This document shows, piece by piece, positions 44,559-53,261 of a DNA stretch of 64,000 nucleotides. Location: the NCBI RefSeq assembly GCF_019656455.1, contig NZ_BPMK01000012.1, forward strand, positions 1 to 64,000, given 5' to 3'. Under the pieces are notes generated by a model. The model was given only the letters and a program-made list of their open reading frames with translations, made no database searches and had not been told where the DNA came from. The first letter of the stretch is position 1. The number at the start of each line of letters is the position of its first letter. The DNA comes from Noviherbaspirillum aridicola (lineage in GTDB: Bacteria > Pseudomonadota > Gammaproteobacteria > Burkholderiales > Burkholderiaceae_D). The position numbers were made by a program, and so were the translations under genes.

Positions 44559-45227
44559 ATGGACAAGCACAAGTTTCAGCAGCAAGAGATTCAGGGCGTG
44601 TACCGGGCGATCCGCGAACGGAGAGACATGCGGCATTTTTCACCCGACCCGCTCGAGCCCGGCCAGCTCGATCGCTTCATCGAGGCCGCGCATATGGCGC
44701 CGAGCGTCGGATACATGCAGCCCTGGCGCTTCATCCGCATCACTTCCGGCGACCTGCGCCGGAAGCTTCACGCCCATGTGAACGACGAGCGTGCCCTGAC
44801 CGCCGCCGCACTCGGCGAGCGTTCGGACGAGTTCATGCGGCTCAAGGTGGAAGGCATACTTTCATGCGCGGAAGTGCTCGTCGTGGGCCTGATGGACAAG
44901 CGCGAAGCGCATGTTTTCGGACGCCGCACGATGCCGGAGATGGACCTCGCCTCCGCGTCCTGCGCGATCCAGAATCTCTGGCTTGCGGCGCGCGCGGAAG
45001 GCATAGGCGTCGGCTGGGTATCGATGTTCGATCCCGCGGTCCTTCGCGGCCTGTGCGGAATGCCCGAGGGGAGCCAGCCGATTGCCATCCTCTGCATCGG
45101 ACATGTCGAAGCCTTCTATCCCGCGCCGATGCTCGAAATCGAAAAATGGGATCAGCGCCGCGCCGTCGACACTATCGTGTTTGAAAACAGCTGGGGCGAG
45201 GTGCGCCAGCTGCCAGTGCAAGGCTAG
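44559..45227 (+). CDS. bluB: 5,6-dimethylbenzimidazole synthase BluB
   Basis: A 222-residue nitroreductase-fold flavoenzyme that cleaves reduced FMN to make the lower ligand of vitamin B12. BluB hallmarks: RRDMRHFSPDPLEPGQLDRF, AAHMAPSVGYMQPWRFIRI, LKVEGILSCAEVLVVG, and AIQNLWLAARAEGIGVGWVS. Length is typical. It is not near other cobalamin genes; flanked by ktrA and a Gfa-like gene, all plus strand. It may support B12 salvage or remodelling with a ligand made locally. Confidence 0.93.
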   Translation: MDKHKFQQQEIQGVYRAIRERRDMRHFSPDPLEPGQLDRFIEAAHMAPSVGYMQPWRFIRITSGDLRRKLHAHVNDERALTAAALGERSDEFMRLKVEGILSCAEVLVVGLMDKREAHVFGRRTMPEMDLASASCAIQNLWLAARAEGIGVGWVSMFDPAVLRGLCGMPEGSQPIAILCIGHVEAFYPAPMLEIEKWDQRRAVDTIVFENSWGEVRQLPVQG

Positions 45228-45333
45228 CGCCGCACCGCACCGCCCCCGCCGCGCAGGCCGCGGTTGCCGCCTTCCCGATGTCGTGCCAAGATCACTTTTC
45301 CGGATCGACCACGCTGATGAGAGGAGGAAAGAG

Positions 45334-45738
45334 ATGAACGGTCATTGCCTGTGCGGAGCGGTGAGTTTCACTTCTCCTGACGCAAGGGAAATCGGCGCCT
45401 GCCATTGCGGCTTCTGCCGCCGATGGGGTGGCGGGCCATTGCTCGCCGTTCACTGCGGGCCGGATGTGCAGTTCAGCGGCGCCGAGCAGATCACGACCTA
45501 TGCGTCCTCGGAATGGGCGGAGCGGGCGTTCTGCAAGCGATGCGGAACGCATCTCTACTACAAGTTCCTCGCGACCGGGGAGTACTTCATTCCCGCGGGC
45601 GCCTTCGATTCGACCGATCTGGAAATGACGAGCCAGATCTACGTCGACAAGAAGCCGCCGTACTACGACTTCGCCAATCAGACGCCGATGCTCACCGAGC
45701 AAGAGGTCATCGAGCAGTACGCGCCTCCGCAGGACTAG
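45334..45738 (+). CDS. Gfa-like (GFA family) zinc protein
   Basis: A 134-residue GFA-family protein, relatives of S-(hydroxymethyl)glutathione synthase, binding Zn through cysteines: CLCGAVSF, ACHCGFCRRWGG and FCKRCGTHLYYK, followed by FIPAGAFDSTDLEMTSQIYV. Members may bind glutathione or act as lyases; activity unproven. The ATG at 45334 follows GAGGAGG closely, which fixes the start; the frame opening at 45082 is antisense-free but has no homology. Confidence 0.9.
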   Translation: MNGHCLCGAVSFTSPDAREIGACHCGFCRRWGGGPLLAVHCGPDVQFSGAEQITTYASSEWAERAFCKRCGTHLYYKFLATGEYFIPAGAFDSTDLEMTSQIYVDKKPPYYDFANQTPMLTEQEVIEQYAPPQD

Positions 45739-45932
45739 GCAAGGCGGGACCTCCGCGTCGATCAGCATCCGGAGTAGCGCGCCGGTTTCATCGCGCGGCC
45801 GGTCTCCCGGGGCGCGCACCGCTGCGCCCGGCTGAACGCGAGCCCCTTCGTCCCCGCGGGATATGCCACAGCGGACTTCCCGATCCGGCTACAATTCCGT
45901 GGATGTTCATTTCGCGAAGCGGCGTTTCATTC

Positions 45933-46358
45933 ATGGAAGTTATCAGGGTACTTTCCGCCACGGTTCCCGAGGCATTGCCTGTCCTGGGCGAAGCGTATCC
46001 GGCCCCGGAATTTGACTACACCGCGGTTCTGACGCTGAGCGAAGCCGTGGCCATGCTGGACCGGCCGTTTGATCTGATCGCCTGCAGCGTTCATTTCAAT
46101 GACGGGCAGTTCTACGATTTTCTGCGAATGACCAAGGCGCATCCGGTCGCGAGGGACACGCCGTTCCTGGTGCATTTCACCGGCATGGAAAGCAAGCGCC
46201 ACTATGTTTCCCAGAGCGTCGAAATCGCCTCCAGGGCGCTGGGGGCGTCCGACATCATTCCCATCTACCAGTGGCGCAGCGAACTCGGGAACGAAGCCGC
46301 CTTCAGGAAGTACCAGGACGTCGTGCGCAAATGGGTCGGCCGGCGAGCGTCCGCATGA
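45933..46358 (+). CDS. Degenerate receiver-like hypothetical protein
   Basis: A 141-residue protein with a receiver-like alternation of strands and helices (EVIRVLSATVPEALPVLGEA, RPFDLIACSVHFNDGQFYDF, RDTPFLVHFTGM). The position of the phospho-acceptor aspartate reads Ser/His instead, so it would be a pseudo-receiver if the fold is right. No output domain. The start could also be the ATG at 45903; neither has a good ribosome site. Function unknown. Confidence 0.6.
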   Translation: MEVIRVLSATVPEALPVLGEAYPAPEFDYTAVLTLSEAVAMLDRPFDLIACSVHFNDGQFYDFLRMTKAHPVARDTPFLVHFTGMESKRHYVSQSVEIASRALGASDIIPIYQWRSELGNEAAFRKYQDVVRKWVGRRASA

Positions 46359-46423
46359 TCGGGAACGATCTCGTCCGCCCGCGCCGGCCTGGCGCGCAGC
46401 CTGCCGGTTTCATCTGATCCGCC

Positions 46424-46870
46424 ATGCACATCTGGGTCGACGCCGACGCCTGCCCCGCCGTCATCAGGGACATTCTCTTTCGGCTGGCCGAACGCCGCCA
46501 GCTCGAAGTCACACTCGTGGCCAACCAGCTGATCCGCGTGCCGGGCTCGCGCTTCATTCGCGCGCTCCAGGTGCCGAAAGGCGCGGACGCGGCGGACGCC
46601 GAAATCCTCGCGCGCGTCCAGCCCGGCGATATCGTGGTGACCGGTGATATTCCCCTGGCGTCCCTGGTGCTGGAGAAGGGCGGCCTGCCGCTCAATCCGC
46701 GCGGCGAGTGGTACACCCGGGACACGATCGCGCAGCAGCTGACGATGCGGGCTTTCATGGAAGAGTTGCGCGGCAGCGGCGTGGATACCGGCGGACCGGC
46801 GGCCTTCAGCCATGCCGACCGCCAGCGATTCGCCAATGCACTCGACCGTGAACTGGCGCGGTCTCGCTAA
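46424..46870 (+). CDS. YaiI/YqxD family protein
   Basis: A 148-residue protein of the UPF0178 family (DUF188), a PIN-like fold of unknown function: [18 protein letters not shown] at the start, then [37 protein letters not shown] and [20 protein letters not shown]. The acidic clusters (DADACP, TGDIPLA) are the family's putative metal sites. Length is normal. Confidence 0.93.
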   Translation: MHIWVDADACPAVIRDILFRLAERRQLEVTLVANQLIRVPGSRFIRALQVPKGADAADAEILARVQPGDIVVTGDIPLASLVLEKGGLPLNPRGEWYTRDTIAQQLTMRAFMEELRGSGVDTGGPAAFSHADRQRFANALDRELARSR

Positions 46871-46943
46871 GCTGGCAGCTGCCGTGTACGGCAGCGTACA
46901 TTGATTGACGCACGTCAACTTTCAGCTGTCGCCGTTCGGAATA

Positions 46944-47366
46944 ATGCCTGCTTTGAAAATGGGTAGCGAAAGTCGCATGCAGAGTCAGTTCTGGGTCGGT
47001 CTCGTCGGCGGGATCATCATTATTCGGACCAGAGGGTTGTCGACGGTGACCTCCGTGCTTGATCGCCATGCGCGGGCGCTGCAGCTCGCCAAGGAATCCG
47101 GCAGCCGAAGCATTCTCTTTGATTTCCTGGAGGCGGAAGCGCCGACCTACGAAGTGAAGGAAGTGCAGAAAGGACTGAATGCGGAGCTGCAGGCCCGGGG
47201 CTTCCGCGTCGCGGTAGTGGTCCCGAACCCGCAGCTGGCGTATCACGGGCGCATGACTTTCGGCGACGACAACCATCGCATCGTCTACGAGGACCTGGCC
47301 GCGGCGACCCGATGGCTGTCCGGACACGCGGAACCCGCCGCCCAGGACAGCGGCGCCGTCGGCTGA
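46944..47366 (+). CDS. STAS/SpoIIAA-like hypothetical protein
   Basis: A 140-residue protein with a likely SpoIIAA/STAS-like alpha-beta fold: FWVGLVGGIIIIRTRGLSTV, SGSRSILFDFLEAEAPTYE, and GRMTFGDDNHRIVYEDLAAA with a closing helix TRWLSG. Such proteins associate with membranes or act in partner switching. The start is uncertain (ATGs at 46905, 46944, 46959 and 46977); 46944 has CGGA a few bases upstream. Confidence 0.65.
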   Translation: MPALKMGSESRMQSQFWVGLVGGIIIIRTRGLSTVTSVLDRHARALQLAKESGSRSILFDFLEAEAPTYEVKEVQKGLNAELQARGFRVAVVVPNPQLAYHGRMTFGDDNHRIVYEDLAAATRWLSGHAEPAAQDSGAVG

Positions 47367-47440
47367 AGCGGGCGGGATAACCGGCGATCGAGTGCCCCGG
47401 CCCCGCCGAGGTTCAGTGATGATTGCCGCGGCGACGGCGG

Positions 47441-47728
47441 TCATTCCTTCTTCTGCGCTTCCTGGGCCGTGCCTTCGAGTTTCTCTCCGCCCTGCCTGAC
47501 TGCCTCACCCGTCTTCTCGCCGGCCGACTGAAGTGCCTGCCCCGTCTTTTCCCCTGCCTTGTTCAGCGCGTCCCCTGCCTTGGAGGTCGCGGCGTCGACC
47601 TGGGCGCCGGCCTTTTCCGCAGGCCCTTTCTCCGCTGACGCTTCGTCCCTTTTCTGGCAGGCGCTCAGCCCCGCGAGCAGGCTCAATGCGGCAAGCCCGA
47701 TGACAAACTTTTCTCTCAACATCATCAT
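47441..47728 (-). CDS. Small lipoprotein with LEA-like 11-residue repeats
   Basis: A 95-residue lipoprotein: signal FVIGLAALSLLAGLSAC with lipobox LSAC at about residue 24. An amphipathic helix of repeats follows (AGDALNKAGEKTG, QALQSAGEKTG, EAVRQGGEKLEG), an 11-residue periodicity like late embryogenesis abundant proteins. Such proteins may protect membranes or proteins during drying or osmotic stress; inferred. GGAG lies 4-10 bases before three consecutive ATGs (47728, 47725, 47722). Confidence 0.85.
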   Translation of the reverse strand: MMMLREKFVIGLAALSLLAGLSACQKRDEASAEKGPAEKAGAQVDAATSKAGDALNKAGEKTGQALQSAGEKTGEAVRQGGEKLEGTAQEAQKKE

Positions 47729-47734
47729 CTCCGA

Positions 47735-47762
47735 TCAAAAAGAAAACGGCCCGCAGGCCGTT
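47735..47762 (-). terminator. Rho-independent terminator after the DUF2382 gene
   Basis: AACGGCC (47745-47751), loop CGCA, GGCCGTT (47756-47762) is a perfect 7-bp stem. On the minus strand it is followed by TTTTCTTTTT. It lies 49 bases past the DUF2382 stop and before the lipoprotein gene, separating the two. Confidence 0.85.
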
Positions 47763-47810
47763 CAAGGTCATGCAAAAGCACTGTTTCGCCGGGCGGACGC
47801 CCGGCCCGCC

Positions 47811-48953
47811 TCAGTGGCCACGCCTGCCCGTCACGCGCTCGGTGCCATAGCGGACCGCATCCTTCACCTTCTCCCAGGCGCTGCCCGGGTGATTCGCTTC
47901 CCAGTCACTGCGCAGCTGCGGCTCGACCTCCGACCACTGGTGGTTGCGGTAGCGGTCCGACCCGGCCGCCGTCGTGCCGTAGCGGTAGGCGGCATCGTAG
48001 TCTTCATAGCGGCCGCCGGATGTGCCGTAAGTGGATTGCCAGTGACGCCGGAATTCCGCATCGTCCCTGCCGGATGACATGCCGCCGCCGGCCAGGTTTT
48101 CCACCTCGACGTCGGTGCGGCGCACGGTATCGTCGATCCGCTCGGTCCGCTGCTCGACTTCCTTGCCGATCACGACTTCCTCGACGACGCGCGCGGTCTT
48201 GGAGACGACCGCTTCCTCGTCGGTCTCGCGAACCTCGAACGATGCCTCCTTGAATTCCGCCTGTCCGGCGGGCCGGTCGACCGCCTGGCGTCCCACATGG
48301 ATATGCTCGTCACGCAGCTGCACGGATTCGCTCACCGGGATTTCCCGGATGCGCTTGATGATCCTGATTCCGCCGCGCTGCACTTCCCGCCTGCCGACCT
48401 TCAGCTCTTCCTCTATCACCGGGATGCGGGCCTGCTCCGCGGGCGCGGCCGTCGCCCTGTTCGACGCATAAGTGCTGCGTTCCCGTGCGATGTCTTCCGC
48501 GGTGTAGCGCGGAGCGCTCTCGTCGTAACCTGCCCAGCCCTGCCGGCGCCAGTGGCTGACCCGCTCGTCGATGTCGACCGGATGGAAGCGGTTGAGGGTG
48601 GAGACCACGCGGTCCGCCTCGCTTTCGTCCCGGATATCAATGGTCAGAATGTAGCTGCCCCGGCGCACCGACTCCTGGTAGATGTGCCGGTGCTCGTCAT
48701 GCTCGTCGCCGCCGAACAGCGACCGGAAGAAGCCGCGGATTCCGCCCTCGCCGCCCGACTCGCTACTCGTCGTTGCGGCGTCGGATGACGTGCCGGTGCT
48801 TTCGGTTTCCGGCTGCAATTGCATGTCGGTACGGGCAATGCCGTCCGCCGCCAGGGCCTGGAGCGCATTCTGCGCATCCTGGTAATTGTCGTACACGGCC
48901 ACCACGGTATCGTCGCCGCTGGTGCCGATGGAGCGACCTCTCGGATTCGTCAT
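47811..48953 (-). CDS. YsnF/AvaK-type stress protein (DUF2382)
   Basis: A 380-residue hydrophilic protein. The N-terminus (VVAVYDNYQDAQNALQALA, about 16-35) is a general-stress ferredoxin-like fold. A central DUF2382 domain (about 170-290: IPVIEEELKVGRREVQRGGI, IREIPVSESVQLRDEHIHVG and KTARVVEEVVIGKEVEQRTE) and a glycine/tyrosine-rich tail of YxxxxxAYRYG type follow. The family occurs in stress-tolerant bacteria; biochemical role unknown. AGGAG lies 8 bases before the ATG. Confidence 0.9.
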   Translation of the reverse strand: MTNPRGRSIGTSGDDTVVAVYDNYQDAQNALQALAADGIARTDMQLQPETESTGTSSDAATTSSESGGEGGIRGFFRSLFGGDEHDEHRHIYQESVRRGSYILTIDIRDESEADRVVSTLNRFHPVDIDERVSHWRRQGWAGYDESAPRYTAEDIARERSTYASNRATAAPAEQARIPVIEEELKVGRREVQRGGIRIIKRIREIPVSESVQLRDEHIHVGRQAVDRPAGQAEFKEASFEVRETDEEAVVSKTARVVEEVVIGKEVEQRTERIDDTVRRTDVEVENLAGGGMSSGRDDAEFRRHWQSTYGTSGGRYEDYDAAYRYGTTAAGSDRYRNHQWSEVEPQLRSDWEANHPGSAWEKVKDAVRYGTERVTGRRGH

Positions 48954-49222
48954 GCCACATCTCCTTGGGTATTCATGCCTGTCCGTATCGTCGGCGGCAC
49001 GAAGTGTTTAAGAACGCGTAGCAGGTAGGAGGCGGGTGGGCGCGACTGGTTCCGGTCGAAGACGTCTCAGACTGTTACGGGCGCGCCCGGGGCCGGGCAA
49101 AGGTGAGCAGGCGTATCGGAAGAAGGGCCGGCGGCGGGCACCGGCCACGGAGGGATGGGCGGGGGCGCGTCAGCGCGACACCGCGGCGGGATGGAAGCCG
49201 CCGGTCGCCGCGGCCCGTCCCG

Positions 49223-50566
49223 TCAGATCACGCCCTGCGCCAGCATGGCGTCGGCGACCTTGACGAAGCCGGCGATGTTGGCGCCGTCGATATAGCTGAC
49301 GCTGCCGTCCGCGCGCTTGCCGTATTGCAGGCAGGCCGCGTGTATGCCCTGCATGATCTGCAGCAGGCGGGCGTCGACTTCTTCGCGCGGCCAGGACATG
49401 CGTTCGGCGTTCTGGCTCATCTCGAGACCGGATGTGGCGACGCCGCCGGCGTTGCTTGCCTTGCCCGGCGCATACAGGACGCCGGCGGCTTCGAAAGCCT
49501 TCGCCGCTTCGATGGTCGAGGGCATGTTGGCGCCTTCGGCCACGCAGACCACGCCGTTGCGGATGAGGGTGGCGGCATCGTCGGCGTCGAGTTCGTTCTG
49601 CGTGGCGCAGGGCAATGCCACGTCGACCGGCACGTGCCACGGGCGCTTGTCCGCCTCGAAGCGGGCGCCGACGCGCGCGGCATAGTCGCTCACGCGACCG
49701 TAAAGATGGTTCTTCACATCCATCAGCACGGCCAGCTTTTCCGGCGTGAAGCCTTCCTCATCGATCACGGTGCCGCTCGAATCGGATACGGTGACGACCC
49801 TGGCGCCGAGGCTCATCGCCTTCTCCACCGCGTACTGCGCCACGTTGCCCGAACCGGAGACGCTGACGCGCAGGCCGTCGAACGTACGCCCGCGCGTCTT
49901 GAGCATTTCGTCGGCGAAGTAGACGGTGCCGTAGCCGGTGGCTTCCGGGCGGATGAGGGAGCCGCCGAAGCTGAGGCCCTTTCCGGTGAACACGCAGTCG
50001 GCGCGGTTGCTGAGTTTCTTCATCATGCCCGTCATGAAGCCGACCTCGCGGCCGCCGACGCCGATGTCGCCCGCCGGCACGTCGGTATCGGCGCCGATGT
50101 GACGGAACAGTTCACTGACGAAGGCCTGGCAGAAGCGCATCACTTCGCCGGGCGTCCTGCCCTTCGGATCGAAATCCGCCCCGCCCTTGCCGCCGCCCAT
50201 GGGCAGGGTGGTGAGCGCGTTCTTGAAGGTCTGCTCGAATGCCAGGAACTTGAGCACGGAGAGGTTGACCGAGGGATGGAAGCGGATGCCGCCCTTGTAG
50301 GGCCCGATGGCCATGCTGTGCTGGATGCGGTAGCCGCGGTTGACTTGCACCTGGCCGCGGTCGTCGACCCAGGAGACGCGGAACATCACGATCCGCTCCG
50401 GTTCGACCAGGCGGTCGAGCAGGCCGTGTTCCGCATATTTCGGATGCTCGGCGATGAACGGCCACAGGCTTTCCATCACTTCGGTGACCGCCTGCAGAAA
50501 CTCCGGCTGGCCGGGATTGCGGGACGCGACGTACTCGAGGAACTGGTGTACTGAGCTGTACTTCAT
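49223..50566 (-). CDS. gdhA: NADP-specific glutamate dehydrogenase GdhA
   Basis: A 447-residue hexameric-type enzyme that aminates 2-oxoglutarate to glutamate. Seen: substrate-binding GPYKGGIRFHPSVNLSVLKF, catalytic lysine in LPMGGGKGGADFDPKG, PAGDIGVGGREVGFMTGM, Rossmann SGSGNVAQYAVEKA and a C-terminal NAGGVATSGLEMSQNAERMS. Length matches the family (445-450). The ATG at 50566 with GGGGA 6 bases upstream is chosen over an in-frame TTG at 50578. Confidence 0.96.
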   Translation of the reverse strand: MKYSSVHQFLEYVASRNPGQPEFLQAVTEVMESLWPFIAEHPKYAEHGLLDRLVEPERIVMFRVSWVDDRGQVQVNRGYRIQHSMAIGPYKGGIRFHPSVNLSVLKFLAFEQTFKNALTTLPMGGGKGGADFDPKGRTPGEVMRFCQAFVSELFRHIGADTDVPAGDIGVGGREVGFMTGMMKKLSNRADCVFTGKGLSFGGSLIRPEATGYGTVYFADEMLKTRGRTFDGLRVSVSGSGNVAQYAVEKAMSLGARVVTVSDSSGTVIDEEGFTPEKLAVLMDVKNHLYGRVSDYAARVGARFEADKRPWHVPVDVALPCATQNELDADDAATLIRNGVVCVAEGANMPSTIEAAKAFEAAGVLYAPGKASNAGGVATSGLEMSQNAERMSWPREEVDARLLQIMQGIHAACLQYGKRADGSVSYIDGANIAGFVKVADAMLAQGVI

Positions 50567-50594
50567 GAAAATCCCCAATCTGGTGCAAAAGCAG

Positions 50595-50622
50595 ATCTTA
50601 GGCGCTTTTGCCTGACTAGCAA
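50595..50622 (-). promoter_or_regulatory. Putative sigma-70 promoter of gdhA
   Basis: On the minus strand TTGCTA (rc 50617-50622), 16 bases, then TAAGAT (rc 50595-50600), 29 bases before the ATG. Both hexamers are close to consensus. Confidence 0.5.
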
Positions 50623-50813
50623 AGTCTGAGCAGGCGCACGCTGCGGGGTTCCCGGCGACCCCGCGCCTGCCGGCCTGCCTTCACGCATCGCGCGATCGCC
50701 CGGGACCGGGTGCAGGCTCGCGCCGCCCTCTTTGCGACAAGCCTGAGCTGGCGCAGAAGCGGGGGCCGGGCGGTGCCGACACGGATTCCGGATTTTCATG
50801 GACAATGACGGAG

Positions 50814-50836
50814 TTCCGCGGCAATGGTCCGCGGAA
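50814..50836. promoter_or_regulatory. Inverted repeat just upstream of the BON lipoprotein gene
   Basis: TTCCGCGG, 7 bases, CCGCGGAA: a perfect 8-bp dyad followed on the plus strand by A7, ending 31 bases before the lipoprotein ATG. It could be a protein-binding site or a hairpin in the 5' leader. On the minus strand it is preceded, not followed, by T's, so it is not a gdhA-side terminator. Confidence 0.5.
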
Positions 50837-50867
50837 AAAAAAGCACCGTGAAAACAAGGAGAACGAC

Positions 50868-51209
50868 ATGAAGACAACGAAATTGCTGGGCCTGCTGCTT
50901 TCCGCCGCCGTCCTCGCCGGCTGCGCCGGCATGGGCGGCAAGTCCGACACCGCGCCGGCCGCCGGCCAGGGCGCGGCCGCCGCGCCCTCGGGCGATGCCG
51001 CCATCACCCAGAACGTGAAGAACGCGCTGGCCGCCGATCCGGAAACCGCCGGCGCCAACGTCAGCGTCGACACCACCCAGGGCAAGGTCAGGCTCAAGGG
51101 CGAGGTCAAGTCGGTCGCCGCCTTCCTGAAGGCGCCGGGCATCGTCAAGAAAGTCCCTGGCGTGGTCGAGGTCGACAACCAGCTGATCGTCTGCACCACC
51201 TGCAAGTAA
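50868..51209 (+). CDS. BON-domain lipoprotein
   Basis: A 113-residue lipoprotein: signal LLGLLLSAAVLAGCAGMGGK with lipobox LAGC at about residue 19, an Ala/Gly linker, then one BON domain (about 45-110: AAITQNVKNALAADPETAGA, VDTTQGKVRLKGEVKSV and PGVVEVDNQLIV), as in OsmY-like periplasmic proteins that bind phospholipid. AAGGAG lies 7 bases before the ATG. Likely an envelope stress protein. Confidence 0.92.
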   Translation: MKTTKLLGLLLSAAVLAGCAGMGGKSDTAPAAGQGAAAAPSGDAAITQNVKNALAADPETAGANVSVDTTQGKVRLKGEVKSVAAFLKAPGIVKKVPGVVEVDNQLIVCTTCK

Positions 51210-51216
51210 GCCTGCC

Positions 51217-51245
51217 GCGGGCGGCGTCCGCCGCCCGCTTTCATT
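51217..51245 (+). terminator. Rho-independent terminator after the BON lipoprotein gene
   Basis: GCGGGCGGCG (51217-51226) pairs with CGCCGCCCGC (51229-51238); in practice a 9-bp stem with a 4-base loop, followed by TTTCATT. It lies 8 bases past the stop codon, between converging genes. Confidence 0.8.
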
Positions 51246-51279
51246 CCTTCACCCTCATCCCTTCATTCCGGGCCCTGCC

Positions 51280-51819
51280 TCAGAAAGACGAGCCGGGCTG
51301 TTTCAGGAACGCGATTTCCTCTTCCGTCGATTGCCGGCCGAGCACCGCATTACGGTGCGGATAACGGCCGAAGCGGTCGATGATGGCCTTGTGCCGCAGT
51401 TCGAAATTGAAATTGTCTTCCGGCGCCCAGGCGCGATAGAGCGCTTCTGCCTGCACATGGATCAGGCGCGACTCGCTGTGCATGTAGGGCAGCAGCAGAA
51501 AGCTGCGCTCGACCGGCGAGAGGACGTCGAGCGCGCCGCCGGCCACCGCCTCCTGCGCGAGGACCAGCGCGATGCCGTCCCGGGCGAAGGCGCGCGGCGT
51601 ATTGCGGTGGATGTTGCGGGAGAACTGGTCGAGCACGATGATTTCCGCCAGGCGTCCGCGGGCGTCGGCGCGCCAGGCATGGAGCTCGCCGCGCGCGGCC
51701 TGTTCCAGCAGGGCGCCGAAGCGGCCGGCGACCTGCGCGTCGAAGGCGGGATCGGCGGCCCACCACTGCCGGGGCTTGATTTCGTCGAACCAGAACGCGA
51801 GAACATCCTTGCTTGTCAT
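51280..51819 (-). CDS. DUF924 family protein
   Basis: A 179-residue, all-helical protein of the DUF924 family: DVLAFWFDEIKPRQWWAADP at the start, then IIVLDQFSRNIHRNTPRAFA (hallmark), SFLLLPYMHSESRLIHVQAE and RFGRYPHRNAVLGRQSTEEE near the end. The fold is TPR-like; function unknown. Length is normal. Confidence 0.93.
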   Translation of the reverse strand: MTSKDVLAFWFDEIKPRQWWAADPAFDAQVAGRFGALLEQAARGELHAWRADARGRLAEIIVLDQFSRNIHRNTPRAFARDGIALVLAQEAVAGGALDVLSPVERSFLLLPYMHSESRLIHVQAEALYRAWAPEDNFNFELRHKAIIDRFGRYPHRNAVLGRQSTEEEIAFLKQPGSSF

Positions 51820-51898
51820 CGGGCTTCCCTTTCTGCATGGTGAAGCGGCCGCGGCCGCGCGATACCCGAGTCTACGTCAGGGCGCGGCAGACTGCTCC

Positions 51899-52816
51899 TC
51901 AGGCCAGCGCGGTGTCGAGCAGCATCATCAGCACGAAGCCGAGCATCAGGCCCCAGGTGGCCGAGGGCTCGTGTCCCCTGCGGTGCGACTCGGGGATGAC
52001 TTCATGGCTGATCACGTAAATCATGGCGCCCGCGGCGAATGCCAGTCCCCAGGGCAGCAGCACCGCCGACATGCCGATCACCATCGCGCCGAAGGCCGCG
52101 CCCGCCGGTTCCAGCAGGCCGGAAGCGGCGCCGAGTGCGGCGGATGCAAGCCGGCTGTAGCCCACCCCGCGCAGGGAGAGCGCGACCACCAGTCCTTCCG
52201 GAATGTTCTGCAGGCCGATGCCGGTGGCGAGCGCATGCGCGCTGACCAGGTTGGGCCCGCCGAAGGCCACGCCGATGGCGAGGCCCTCGGGCAGGTTGTG
52301 CAGGGCGATGGCGCCCACGAACAGCCATGCGCGCCTGAGCCGGCGCGCGTGCCAGCCCTCCTGGCCCTTGATGAAATGCTCGTGCGGCAGCAGGCGGTCG
52401 AACAGGAACAGCAGCGCGCCGCCGGCGAGGATGCCGAGGCCGACGATGCCGCCCGCCTGCCAGGCATTCATCTCCCGCGCCTCGGCCGCTTCGATGCCGG
52501 GCAGGATCAGCGAGAACGAACTCGCGGCGAGCATCACGCCGGCGCCGAAACCGAGCAGGGCATCCTGCAGGCGCTGCGAGAAGCCGCGCGCGAACAGCAC
52601 GGGCAGGGTCCCGAGCAGCGTCGACAGGGCCGTCAGGCAGCCGGCCTGGAACGCCCATCCCGCGCGGGCATCGACGCCGCGCAGAAAGCGCAATGTCGCC
52701 AGCAACAGGAAGACGAGCATCGCGAAGCCGGCGGCGGCGAGCAGCCAGCGCTGCCAGGAGATTTCCTCTGCGGTGCCAATCGTTGAAAATTTTCCCTGCG
52801 CAAGCTGATCGTCCAT
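51899..52816 (-). CDS. ZIP family divalent metal transporter
   Basis: A 305-residue inner-membrane transporter of the ZIP family (zinc, iron or other divalent cations), with about eight helices. Metal-site helices: ALHNLPEGLAIGVAFGG (helix 4) and MIYVISHEVIPESHRRGH (helix 5), plus GIGLQNIPEGLVVALSLRG. A longer N-terminal segment of about 45 residues precedes the core. It resembles the ZupT/GufA branch. Not obviously in an operon. Confidence 0.93.
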   Translation of the reverse strand: MDDQLAQGKFSTIGTAEEISWQRWLLAAAGFAMLVFLLLATLRFLRGVDARAGWAFQAGCLTALSTLLGTLPVLFARGFSQRLQDALLGFGAGVMLAASSFSLILPGIEAAEAREMNAWQAGGIVGLGILAGGALLFLFDRLLPHEHFIKGQEGWHARRLRRAWLFVGAIALHNLPEGLAIGVAFGGPNLVSAHALATGIGLQNIPEGLVVALSLRGVGYSRLASAALGAASGLLEPAGAAFGAMVIGMSAVLLPWGLAFAAGAMIYVISHEVIPESHRRGHEPSATWGLMLGFVLMMLLDTALA

Positions 52817-52979
52817 GCGGTTCCGCCCGTGAGTCTGTCAATGCGAGCGGTGATGCGCTGCGCGTCCCGCATCCGCACCGCAACACCTGTGCCAGCTTGC
52901 GAAGCGGGAATGGAAAACCGTGGCCCGCATCTTGCTGATGATCCCTTTTGTCTCCTTCAACATTATTCGAGAGGAAATT

Positions 52980-53231
52980 ATGGGAATTATCTGGACCATC
53001 CTGATCGGTTTCATCGTCGGCCTGCTTGCACGGGCAATCATGCCTGGCAGGGACCCCGGCGGCTTCATCATCACCACGGTGATCGGCATTGCGGGCTCGC
53101 TTCTCGCGACGTTCCTGGGACGCACGCTCGGCTGGTACCAGGTGGGCGAGTCGGCCGGCTTCATCGCGGCGCTGATCGGCGCGATCATCCTGCTGGCCCT
53201 CTACCGGATGGTCAGAAGGAAGAGCTACTGA
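52980..53231 (+). CDS. GlsB/YeaQ/YmgE family membrane protein
   Basis: An 83-residue protein with three hydrophobic helices and the family pattern IGFIVGLLARAIMPGRDPGG, IIGIAGSLLATFLGR-type second helix and GFIAALIGAIILLALYR third. 'Transglycosylase-associated' proteins of this kind are stress-induced; function unknown. AGAGGAAA lies about 6 bases before the ATG at 52980, which sets the start. Confidence 0.92.
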   Translation: MGIIWTILIGFIVGLLARAIMPGRDPGGFIITTVIGIAGSLLATFLGRTLGWYQVGESAGFIAALIGAIILLALYRMVRRKSY

Positions 53232-53261
53232 GCCGCGGCCGCGGCGCGCCGCAGGTAAATT

